Source of the DNA: Methylotenera sp.
Lineage (GTDB): Bacteria; Pseudomonadota; Gammaproteobacteria; Burkholderiales; Methylophilaceae
NCBI GenBank assembly: GCA_021732405.1
Contig: JAKFVB010000034.1
Location: 1-60,168, forward strand
Length of the DNA stretch: 60,168 nucleotides
Direction of reading: 5' to 3'
Both the position numbers and the translations under genes were made by a program. Position 1 is the stretch's first letter. Each line of letters starts with the position of its first letter. This document shows, in pieces, positions 9,640-17,037 of the stretch. The notes beneath the pieces are model-generated. The model had not been told where the DNA came from. It worked only from the letters and a program-made list of their open reading frames with translations, and did no database searches.

Positions 9640-10383
9640 TTGGATGCGCTCGCAAAAAATGCCAATGGTTTGAACCCAAATCAAGATATACGTACTGTCT
9701 TTGCTAGCTTGTGCTTTAGTTCACGCAACCAGCAATGTGGTGTCAATCAATCAGATTTGCCGCCAGCAATTGCGCAAGCAATCGCTAATTTATTACCTAT
9801 ATTGCTGTGTGGTGAAGAATCGGCCGAGTTTGCTTTTGAGTATTTGGCTAAAAAACTACCTGAGTCACAACAACATGCGTTTAAAGCCGAATTAATGCGT
9901 ATTGCAGACGATGAGCGTTGCCATGGACAATTACTTGATACTTTGCGCCAAACGCTACCTGCGCCGCGACGCCGCAATGCTACACGACAGGCAGCGCGTT
10001 TTTTACGTGGTCTGACCAGCGATGATTTATCGCTCCATTTGGTGCGTATTGCAGCAGTTGATGCTGGTTTGTGCCAAATTTTGGCAGAGGTTTGCCAGCG
10101 AGATAGGCCAATTACACACTTAACTTCCATACATAGCATTTTTCAGCGCATCCGCCGTGACGAAGGTCGTCATGTGCGTATTAGTCGCCGCTGCGCCAAG
10201 GCGTTAGGGCTTGCAACAGCGGTTGAACATGATGAACGTGGCAAAGTGTTGCAAAATTTTGCGGCCTTGCTAGCGCCAGAAGCGGCATCTTTTGCGGTGG
10301 TAGGCGTTGATTTTAATGCCATTTTAGCGCGTTTTGCTCGTTTGAGTCATGCCGCACCAGCAGCTTTAACAAATCTCACATGA
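9640..10383 (+). CDS. Ferritin-like putative diiron protein
   Basis: The protein has the four-helix pattern of ferritin-like diiron proteins: a glutamate cluster at 59-63 (EESAEF), ExxH at 92-95 (ERCH), an acidic residue D141 where Glu is usual, and ExxH at 175-178 (EGRH). This suggests an oxidase or oxygenase that uses two irons, but the substrate is unknown. The start is uncertain: the first in-frame codon is TTG at 9640 with a poor ribosome site, and later TTG codons are possible. The stop overlaps the next gene start as ATGA, indicating coupling with the ketoacyl synthase. Confidence 0.78.
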   Translation: MDALAKNANGLNPNQDIRTVFASLCFSSRNQQCGVNQSDLPPAIAQAIANLLPILLCGEESAEFAFEYLAKKLPESQQHAFKAELMRIADDERCHGQLLDTLRQTLPAPRRRNATRQAARFLRGLTSDDLSLHLVRIAAVDAGLCQILAEVCQRDRPITHLTSIHSIFQRIRRDEGRHVRISRRCAKALGLATAVEHDERGKVLQNFAALLAPEAASFAVVGVDFNAILARFARLSHAAPAALTNLT

Positions 10384-11465
10384 GCGCAAGAATCGCCTCT
10401 GGCCGATTACGCGTTTTAGGCACTGGCAAATGCTTACCAGGGTCTGCCATCAGCAATAACGATTTACTGACACGCATTTCACAAAATTTTGGCATATCAA
10501 CTCGCCGTGGCAAAGCTATTGCCAGCTTAATTGGTATTGACTATCGCCACCATGCGCGCGATTGGCAACAACGCCTTGAAGCACCAATGCCTGGCGAACG
10601 AAATCCAGATTTATGTTCTATTGCACTGCGACAAGCCTTTGCACGGGCATCGCTAGCGCCAACCAGTTTACAATATTTAATTGGCCACACCACAACACCT
10701 GCAAGATTATTGCCACCCAATATAGCCGAAGTAGCCATGCAACTTAGCCACACTGCGCCTTATATGGAGCTGCGGCAAGCTTGCACTGGCTTTGCCAATG
10801 CGCTACAAATTGCGTTTAGCTTACTCAATAATGTGTATGCAAAACCAATTGGCATTGTGGGTAGCGAGCTGGGTTCGGTTTTTTTAGACCCTGCATTATT
10901 GCCAAACTCGCCAGACCAATGGGTAAATTTGATGCAAATGGGTGACGGCGCAGGTGCGATTATTGTTGCGCCAGATGTTGAAAATAATGCCTCTTTCAGT
11001 AAAAGTGCAACTATTGAATGCGCATTTTTTGGTCATTTAGCCACCAGCCAATCAGGATTTAGTTTAGCCGATGGTGGGTCTGATTTTCCATCTACTGTTG
11101 CGGGTAGTCAGACAGCACATTTTCAGCATGACTTTGAATCAGTACGAAGCCAAGGCGCTGCACTTTTTCATGCGGGATTTGAAGCAGCAAAACAAGCTGG
11201 GGTTAATATAAATGATTTAAGCTACATTTTACCGCATCAAGCCAACGGCCATATTGGTGACTGGATTGCGCGTGAATATAATTTGCCGCCAAGCTTGTTT
11301 TATGGCAATGCGCGGCAAGTCGGCAACCTTGGTAGCGCCGCCATTTGGGTTGCACTCGATACGCTGCGCCACAGTGGGCACTTGCAGGCGGGCGACAAAG
11401 TGCTGGTGTTGGGCGCTGAAGCATCACAATATATGTATGGTGGTTTTGTTTATACGCATGCTTGA
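10380..11465 (+). CDS. 3-oxoacyl-ACP synthase III (FabH)-like condensing enzyme
   Basis: The 361-residue thiolase-fold protein keeps the KAS III catalytic triad: C135 in RQACTGFA, H286 in LPHQANGHI and N316 in VGNLGSAA. It probably condenses an acyl thioester with malonyl-ACP or joins two acyl units. Divergence from housekeeping FabH and the company of a diiron protein and an exporter suggest a specialised product. No acyl carrier protein, ketoreductase or thioesterase lies in the cluster, so intermediates would come from general fatty-acid synthesis. It starts inside the stop of the diiron gene (4-bp overlap). Confidence 0.87.
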   Translation: MSARIASGRLRVLGTGKCLPGSAISNNDLLTRISQNFGISTRRGKAIASLIGIDYRHHARDWQQRLEAPMPGERNPDLCSIALRQAFARASLAPTSLQYLIGHTTTPARLLPPNIAEVAMQLSHTAPYMELRQACTGFANALQIAFSLLNNVYAKPIGIVGSELGSVFLDPALLPNSPDQWVNLMQMGDGAGAIIVAPDVENNASFSKSATIECAFFGHLATSQSGFSLADGGSDFPSTVAGSQTAHFQHDFESVRSQGAALFHAGFEAAKQAGVNINDLSYILPHQANGHIGDWIAREYNLPPSLFYGNARQVGNLGSAAIWVALDTLRHSGHLQAGDKVLVLGAEASQYMYGGFVYTHA

Positions 11466-11485
11466 TGTTAAGTAGTTGATAATTA

Positions 11486-12412
11486 ATGATTAAACTAGAT
11501 AATTTACACAAGTCATTTGGATCAGTTAAGGCGCTGGCTGGCTTAAGTTTAACAATAAATACGGGCGAGATTTACGGTCTATTAGGTGCAAATGGTGCAG
11601 GAAAAACTACCGCTGTGCGCATTATTTGCGGCCTGCTTAAACCCGATATGGGCACAGTACATTTTCAAACCAATTCAGCAGAAAACGTATTAAAACCAGC
11701 ATTGTCGCAGCCGTTTAAGCCGATTGGCTATATGCCGCAGCGTGGTGGATTATATGACGATTTAACAGTGCTAGAAAATATCCGTTTTTTTGCGCGCGCA
11801 CATGGGCTTAAAGAACCCAATTTGGCAGCAGAAAATGTGCTGCAAAGTAATGGCTTAATACCGCGCGCAAGCCAACTAGTTGGGCACTTATCGGGCGGTT
11901 GGCGGCAACGTGTTGCGCTGGCAACCGCTTTGCTGCATGCGCCGCGTTTTTTGCTGCTAGACGAACCGACTGTTGGGCTAGACCCGCAAGCGCGCACTGC
12001 CATGTGGCAACAGTTGCGTAGCTTATCGGATAATGGCGTTGCCATACTGGTCACCACGCATCATGTTGACGAAGCCGCCCGTTGTGATCGCATTGGTTAT
12101 TTAGAGTCAGGCAAGTTAACGGCGCAAGATGTACCTGCGCAGCTTGCTGTCTCTCTCAATTTGCATGCATGGAGCCTTTCATCTAGTCACGCTGTATTAA
12201 ATCAAACAGCACTCAATTTGGCGCCGCCTAACATAAAATCCACCATTTGCCAGCGCGATACCAATGGTTACCGATTGATTAGCAACAACCCTGCGCTGCC
12301 GCCTACGATTAATGCTTGGGCTAGTGAACAAGGTATTGATGTAAGCACTATAGCGCCTAATTTAAGTGACGCGCTCGATTGGCTTGCTTCTGCCAACCAA
12401 GAAAGCCATTAA
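11486..12412 (+). CDS. ABC-2 type exporter, ATP-binding protein
   Basis: The 308-residue ATPase has Walker A GANGAGKTT (about 33-41), a Q-loop region, signature LSGGWRQR, Walker B FLLLDEPTVGLD and a TTHH switch. The last 90 residues resemble the C-terminal extension of CcmA/DrrA-type ATPases. It ends directly before its permease partner (adjacent stop and start at 12412/12413) and follows the ketoacyl synthase by 20 bases, so export of the cluster product, or self-protection, is a reasonable inference. Confidence 0.92.
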   Translation: MIKLDNLHKSFGSVKALAGLSLTINTGEIYGLLGANGAGKTTAVRIICGLLKPDMGTVHFQTNSAENVLKPALSQPFKPIGYMPQRGGLYDDLTVLENIRFFARAHGLKEPNLAAENVLQSNGLIPRASQLVGHLSGGWRQRVALATALLHAPRFLLLDEPTVGLDPQARTAMWQQLRSLSDNGVAILVTTHHVDEAARCDRIGYLESGKLTAQDVPAQLAVSLNLHAWSLSSSHAVLNQTALNLAPPNIKSTICQRDTNGYRLISNNPALPPTINAWASEQGIDVSTIAPNLSDALDWLASANQESH

Positions 12413-13558
12413 ATGAAAATCAATTGGCGAAATTTTAGTAACGGGTTTTTTGCAGTTGCGGCAAAAGAGTTGCTGCATATTGTGCGCGATAGACTCACGC
12501 TTGCCTTGTTAATTAGCGTGCCGGTGATTCAAATCATATTATTTGGGTTTGCCATTGATTTACACCCAAAACATTTACCCACCGCTTTATTGGCTTATGA
12601 AAACAATAATTTCGTTAATCGTGCTATTAACGAACTTGAAAAAATTGATTATTTTCAAGTGGTTACACGCACCAACAACCCAGCCGAAGCAGAACGTTTA
12701 TTGGCAGAAAGTAAAGTGCAATTTATATTGGCTCTGCCGCCCAATTTTGCCGGGCAAATTATTGCTGGCGATCAGCCGCCAGTTAAGTTGATTGCCGATG
12801 GCACTGACCCAGTGGCGTCAATAGTGGCAACGCAAGCCGCGCAAGCGCAATTTGCTGGCGCAAATACAGCCAACAATGCCAGCGCCAGTCTCAATACCAG
12901 TAAAACCAATCTACCAATTGCACTAACTATAGAATCCCGCTACAACCCAGACGGCAGCTCGCGGCGCTATATTGTATTGGGGCTTTTGGGTGTGGTATTG
13001 ACGCTAACTTTAGTGCTATTGGGCGCATTATCGATGGTGCGCGAGCGTGAGCGCGGTAGCTTAGAAACGCTTTATTTACTGCCAATACCGCGCATAGCGA
13101 TTGTGTTAGGAAAAATAGCGCCCTACTTTATACTGGGGTGTTTATTGTTTATATTGCTGCTGTTTGCTTGCAATTGGTTGTTAGCGCTGCCATTACAAGG
13201 TTTTTCGCTTAGTTTACTAGTGACGGTGTTGCTATTCATAGCCGCAAACTTGGTATTCGGTTTTTTAATCTCGCTAACGGTGAGCAACCAAATGCAGGCG
13301 ATGCAAATGAGCATCTTTTTTTATTTGCCGTCTATGTTGTTATCTGGCTTTATGTTTCCATTTTACGGCATGCCGCTGTGGGCGCAGCACATTGGCGAGG
13401 CCTTACCCTTAACGCACTTTTTGCGCGTCATCCGCGGCACACTGCTTAAAGGCATAAGCGAGCCTTCAATTATCACGCTGGCTTGGCCAATTGCGGTTTT
13501 TTTGCTGCTGGCCATTGTGTTAACGTCGCTTACTGCAAGAAAAAACAGCAAAAACTAG
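12413..13558 (+). CDS. ABC-2 type exporter permease
   Basis: The 381-residue membrane protein has the ABC-2 layout: one N-terminal helix (LALLISVPVIQIILFGFAI), a large extracytoplasmic domain (about 55-180), then five C-terminal helices (about 185-375) with the conserved MVRERERGSLETL loop and a LPSMLLSGFMFPF segment. It pairs with the preceding ATPase and closes the operon. Similar pairs move drugs, lipids or glycans; the substrate here is unknown. Confidence 0.92.
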   Translation: MKINWRNFSNGFFAVAAKELLHIVRDRLTLALLISVPVIQIILFGFAIDLHPKHLPTALLAYENNNFVNRAINELEKIDYFQVVTRTNNPAEAERLLAESKVQFILALPPNFAGQIIAGDQPPVKLIADGTDPVASIVATQAAQAQFAGANTANNASASLNTSKTNLPIALTIESRYNPDGSSRRYIVLGLLGVVLTLTLVLLGALSMVRERERGSLETLYLLPIPRIAIVLGKIAPYFILGCLLFILLLFACNWLLALPLQGFSLSLLVTVLLFIAANLVFGFLISLTVSNQMQAMQMSIFFYLPSMLLSGFMFPFYGMPLWAQHIGEALPLTHFLRVIRGTLLKGISEPSIITLAWPIAVFLLLAIVLTSLTARKNSKN

Positions 13559-13581
13559 TTATTTTAAAACTTAGTCATTAC

Positions 13582-13761
13582 TTAACCCAACAAACTGCCC
13601 CCTATCGCCCAATCTTCCATTTTCACCTCTTCAAACACAATATAGGTATAGCTGGGTGGTTTGTGCGCGTGCTTTTGCAGGGTTTCGGTGATTTCTTTGG
13701 CGATTTCTTTTTTCTGTTCTTTGCTAATACTTCCAGCAAGTTTAACGTTGACGTAGGGCAT
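13582..13761 (-). CDS. 4-oxalocrotonate tautomerase family protein (59 aa)
   Basis: This short gene starts at the ATG at 13761 with AGGAG a few bases upstream and stops at 13582-13584. The protein begins MPYVNVKL, so Pro-2 (Pro-1 after Met removal) is available as catalytic base, and it continues with GSISKEQKKEIAKEITETL, typical of 4-OT small tautomerases of about 60 residues. These proteins tautomerise keto-enol acids as hexamers, but the physiological substrate cannot be told. It faces the ABC permease gene tail to tail. Confidence 0.85.
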   Translation of the reverse strand: MPYVNVKLAGSISKEQKKEIAKEITETLQKHAHKPPSYTYIVFEEVKMEDWAIGGSLLG

Positions 13762-13873
13762 TTGACTTCTCCTTTAATTGAGTTGATTGAAAACTGAGCC
13801 ATTAAAACACATGCTCTGCGAGGCAATATCCATGCGGCCTGCAGGCATGCTATTTTCTTGCATTTTAACTAAA

Positions 13874-14530
13874 TTAGCCATTTTTGTAAGCATACCAAAT
13901 ATCTTTGATCAGCTTTAATGTCACAAACAAAATGAGTAGTGAAATAAAAACAGATAATAGCGGATCGATTTGTTGCCAACCAGTCAAGTAAATCACAGCA
14001 CCAGCCAGCAGCGCCGCTACCGAGCCCAGCAAATCGCCTAGCACATGCAAGTATGCGGCACGCCTGTTGTGGTCATCGGCATGGTTGTGCGTATTGCCAT
14101 GATGTAGCATGTTTGCCACGATTAAGTTAACCACCAAGCCCAAAAAAGCAATCAGCATGACATAGCCGCCTGCTACAACGTGCGGATTTTTAAAACGGTC
14201 AATCGCCTCAAAAGTAATATACGTGACGACCACTAACATGAGCAGTGCATTAACAGCAGCGGCCGCAATCTCGGCATGACTTTGGCCATTGGCGTGTGTA
14301 TGCGTGCCGGGCTTGGCCGATAAATGCGCGGCAAACCAAGCCAAGCCAAGCGCAAACACGTCTGAAAACATATGCCAAGCATCGCTTAATAAAGCCAATG
14401 AGTTAGTCCAAATGCCGCCAAAAAATTCAATGATTCCAAATGCAAGAATTAAAACAAAAGGAATTGCGTAGATGTTTTTTGGGGTGTTTGTGGCTTTAAG
14501 TTTTATATCGTGTTGATGTGATTCGCTCAT
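13874..14530 (-). CDS. Cation diffusion facilitator transporter lacking the C-terminal domain
   Basis: Six hydrophobic segments fill the 218 residues. The metal site has H53 and D57 in helix 2 (LLSDAWHMFSD) and H162 and D166 in helix 5 (LHVLGDLLGS), the HD-HD pattern of zinc-type CDF exporters such as ZitB/CzcD. A histidine-rich loop lies between helices 4 and 5 (about 143-154). The family is usually near 300 residues with a cytoplasmic ferredoxin-like domain after helix 6, and here the protein stops right after helix 6. Metal efflux is the likely role; specificity is inferred from the motif. Confidence 0.9.
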   Translation of the reverse strand: MSESHQHDIKLKATNTPKNIYAIPFVLILAFGIIEFFGGIWTNSLALLSDAWHMFSDVFALGLAWFAAHLSAKPGTHTHANGQSHAEIAAAAVNALLMLVVVTYITFEAIDRFKNPHVVAGGYVMLIAFLGLVVNLIVANMLHHGNTHNHADDHNRRAAYLHVLGDLLGSVAALLAGAVIYLTGWQQIDPLLSVFISLLILFVTLKLIKDIWYAYKNG

Positions 14531-14579
14531 GACTTAATGCTAGCGGTTAGTGAACGTAAAAACAACCTGCAAAACAATA

Positions 14580-14605
14580 AATAAGCACGCTGAAGCGTGC
14601 TTATT
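14580..14605 (-). terminator. Rho-independent terminator, possibly bidirectional
   Basis: An 11-bp perfect stem (AATAAGCACGC with GCGTGCTTATT) around a TGAA loop lies just after the EF-hand gene, and T-rich sequence follows on the minus strand. Confidence 0.75.
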
Positions 14606-14631
14606 AAGTAACCTATTTTTACTGCACCCAT

Positions 14632-14898
14632 TTACTCGGTGTTTTGTTTACGTTTTTCGCGCATGGTACGCATTTTGTCTTTTTGTGCTTGCTTTTCGGA
14701 TGCATCTATAAAACCATCGCCGTCAGTGTCCATCTTTTTAAATTGACGCTCATGTGCCTTTTCTTTAGATGCGCGGTATTCTTCATAACTCACCTTGCCA
14801 TCGCCATCTGTATCCAGCTTCATCTTGCTTTCTGCAAAAGCCAAAGGCGCGTTTATTAACAAGCCTGCTGCAAGTAACATACTGAGTCTATTTAACAT
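14632..14898 (-). CDS. Exported EF-hand calcium-binding protein (88 aa)
   Basis: A signal peptide (LLAAGLLINAPLAFA, cleavage likely after AFA) is followed by two EF-hand loops, DTDGDGKVSYEE and DTDGDGFIDASE, each with canonical acidic positions. The C-terminus is very basic (KMRTMREKRKQ). A periplasmic calcium-binding or signalling role is likely but unproven. A strong hairpin terminator follows the gene. Confidence 0.88.
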   Translation of the reverse strand: MLNRLSMLLAAGLLINAPLAFAESKMKLDTDGDGKVSYEEYRASKEKAHERQFKKMDTDGDGFIDASEKQAQKDKMRTMREKRKQNTE

Positions 14899-15022
14899 TT
14901 TATTTTCCTTTTTATTAAGTTAAGTGAACATCTACAACATAAAGCCGCAATGATTTATAGCCATGCGACTAAGGTTATAATACACCCATGCCCATTTATT
15001 GCTATTCTGCCCACATTTTACA

Positions 15023-15868
15023 ATGTTAAGTTACCGCCACGCCTTTCACGCTGGCAACCACGCCGATGTGTTGAAGCATTATGTTTTAAGCTTGGTGTTG
15101 GATTATTTTAACCAAAAGCCCAAGCCATATTGGGTGATTGATACGCACGCAGGTGCAGGGATATACGCATTAAGCAGTGATTTTTCGCAAAAAAACGCTG
15201 AGTTTGAGGCCGGTATTGCGCGACTTTTTAAAGCGGAAAATTTACCAAAATCACTGGCTGACTTTGTAAAACTGGTAAAAAATCACAATGCAAACAATTG
15301 CTTAAATTTATACCCAGGTTCACCAAAAATTGCCGAAGCATTTTTACGCGATAATGACAAATTACGTTTATTTGAGCTACACCCCAGCGATTGCAAATTG
15401 CTATTGGAAAATTTTAACGCTAAAGGCAGACAAGTTAAAATTGAGATGCAAGATGGCTTTAACGGCATTAAGGCCTGCCTACCACCGCCCACTAAGCGCG
15501 CAGTCGTCCTAATTGACCCACCTTACGAGTTAAAAGAAGATTACTTGCGCGTAGTGGATACGATTAAAGATAGCCTAAAGCGCTTTGAAACTGGCACTTA
15601 TTGTATTTGGTATCCGCTATTGCAGCGGCCAGAAATTGCAACGATGCAGCAAGCATTAATTAGCCTGAGGCCTAATAATTACCTCGATGTCAGTTTAAAT
15701 GTAGTATCGCCGAATCCAGATGGCTTTGGTATGTTTGGCAGTGGCATGTTGATTATTAACCCACCGTGGACGTTGCCGAAAATACTTGAAGGCACGATGC
15801 CTGTTTTGTGCGATACGCTAGCGCTAGATAAGAATGCGCACTTTACGCTGTCGCAGAATATCAGTTAA
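15023..15868 (+). CDS. rlmJ: 23S rRNA (adenine(2030)-N6)-methyltransferase
   Basis: The ATG at 15023 gives the family N-terminus MLSYRHAFHAGNHADVLKH and 281 residues, matching the usual length of RlmJ; an in-frame TTG at 14999 would add nine unrelated residues and is rejected. The SAM-binding motif (DTHAGAGIY) and catalytic DPPYE motif are visible. RlmJ modifies A2030 of 23S rRNA. A TATAAT box is present at 14976-14981, though its -35 region is weak. Confidence 0.94.
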   Translation: MLSYRHAFHAGNHADVLKHYVLSLVLDYFNQKPKPYWVIDTHAGAGIYALSSDFSQKNAEFEAGIARLFKAENLPKSLADFVKLVKNHNANNCLNLYPGSPKIAEAFLRDNDKLRLFELHPSDCKLLLENFNAKGRQVKIEMQDGFNGIKACLPPPTKRAVVLIDPPYELKEDYLRVVDTIKDSLKRFETGTYCIWYPLLQRPEIATMQQALISLRPNNYLDVSLNVVSPNPDGFGMFGSGMLIINPPWTLPKILEGTMPVLCDTLALDKNAHFTLSQNIS

Positions 15869-15915
15869 TAACTAAATTTCAGTTAAATGGCGCAACATTA
15901 ACGGCTATCCTGCTA

Positions 15916-17025
15916 TCAATATAGCCGCAGAACAGTAGTTGGGTTTTCGGTGCGCATTTTCACTGAAAAATTGTGAACCGCGATGGTTTTTTCATTTTCT
16001 GTTTTAATGACCACCCGCCAATCACCAGCGGCAGGGCTGGTTTTGTAGGTGTAGCCTCTAAAGCCATTGTAACGGCCGCCAGTCACCGTAAAACTTGCGC
16101 GCGACTGTAAAACCCAGCCGTTTTTTGTGTGTCGTTGCCAATCGTGAAATAGTTTGGCTTTTAAACCTGCTGGCGCAAATATGCTAGAAAAACAATAAAT
16201 GCGTTGTCCGCTTTGCACTCCCAAATCATTGCTGCTTTTACGCCAAAATTGCCACCATGGCGATGCTTGTTGGCTTAATTGATATTTTGCATTCCCTTGT
16301 TCGCTGTGCACTTTTTCTATGGCATAGGCCATGGCAATATCGCGCTTCACCAGCGGCACTGGCGGAATCATATCCACCGCATAAGCCAGCATTAATATGC
16401 CTGCAATGACTGAAACTGGCCAAATGCTACCTAAGTGATTTGGCGTTTTACTGTACAGCCAATAAGCCAGCATAGCACCTAATAAGGTACTTAAATAAAA
16501 CCAAATACTGAGTACGCTACCCAAAATAAACGGCAAAGCAAAGTTAAATAGCAACATGGCGCACAGGCCGAACAGTGCCCAGCTGACGGTAAATTTTCTG
16601 TATTGATTTTCTAGAAACTCATTACCAACAAGCAAACTGGCTAGCAACAGAGACATGAACCAAGCCAGCCAGTGGCTAGAACTTTTAAAATATAGAATAA
16701 AAAGTGCGCTTAACAGACTGCCAAATAAAAATTGCAACAAAAAATAAGGCCAACGGGAAGTGGCGATTGCGTACAAGCGTGATGGCGCTTGTGCCTTATC
16801 TTGGGCTTCATCAGCCAAAATAAAGCCTGAACTGCTAAAAATAGGCCGACTGATTGAAAAAAGAATCAAGCCAGCCACCAATAAATAGCCAGCAAAGATG
16901 ATTAAATCAGAAGCGGCAACATTACGGCCTATGGTGAGCGCATCCCAAATAAAGCCAGCAAAAAAGAAAACTGCTGGTAGATAGCTACCAGCAGTTTTAG
17001 ATGCCTGATTAATGCTTTCTAACAA
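15916..17025 (-). CDS. DUF2914 domain-containing membrane protein
   Basis: About eight hydrophobic helices occupy residues 10-230. A soluble C-terminal domain (about 270-355) with GQRIYCFSSI, FHDWQRH and GDWRVVIKTEN is typical of DUF2914, which is thought to lie in the periplasm. The molecular function is not known. The stop of this gene faces rlmJ; acnB lies 12 bases upstream on the same strand, so the two may share a transcript. Confidence 0.82.
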   Translation of the reverse strand: MLESINQASKTAGSYLPAVFFFAGFIWDALTIGRNVAASDLIIFAGYLLVAGLILFSISRPIFSSSGFILADEAQDKAQAPSRLYAIATSRWPYFLLQFLFGSLLSALFILYFKSSSHWLAWFMSLLLASLLVGNEFLENQYRKFTVSWALFGLCAMLLFNFALPFILGSVLSIWFYLSTLLGAMLAYWLYSKTPNHLGSIWPVSVIAGILMLAYAVDMIPPVPLVKRDIAMAYAIEKVHSEQGNAKYQLSQQASPWWQFWRKSSNDLGVQSGQRIYCFSSIFAPAGLKAKLFHDWQRHTKNGWVLQSRASFTVTGGRYNGFRGYTYKTSPAAGDWRVVIKTENEKTIAVHNFSVKMRTENPTTVLRLY

Positions 17026-17037
17026 TTTAACGACTAT

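Noticed and set aside
13483..13826. Plus- and minus-strand frames around the tautomerase gene
   Set aside because: They overlap the ABC permease end and the 59-residue tautomerase in other frames; only the tautomerase has a ribosome site and a family match.
14999..15022. Upstream TTG start for rlmJ
   Set aside because: It adds residues not matching the family; the ATG at 15023 gives the conserved start.
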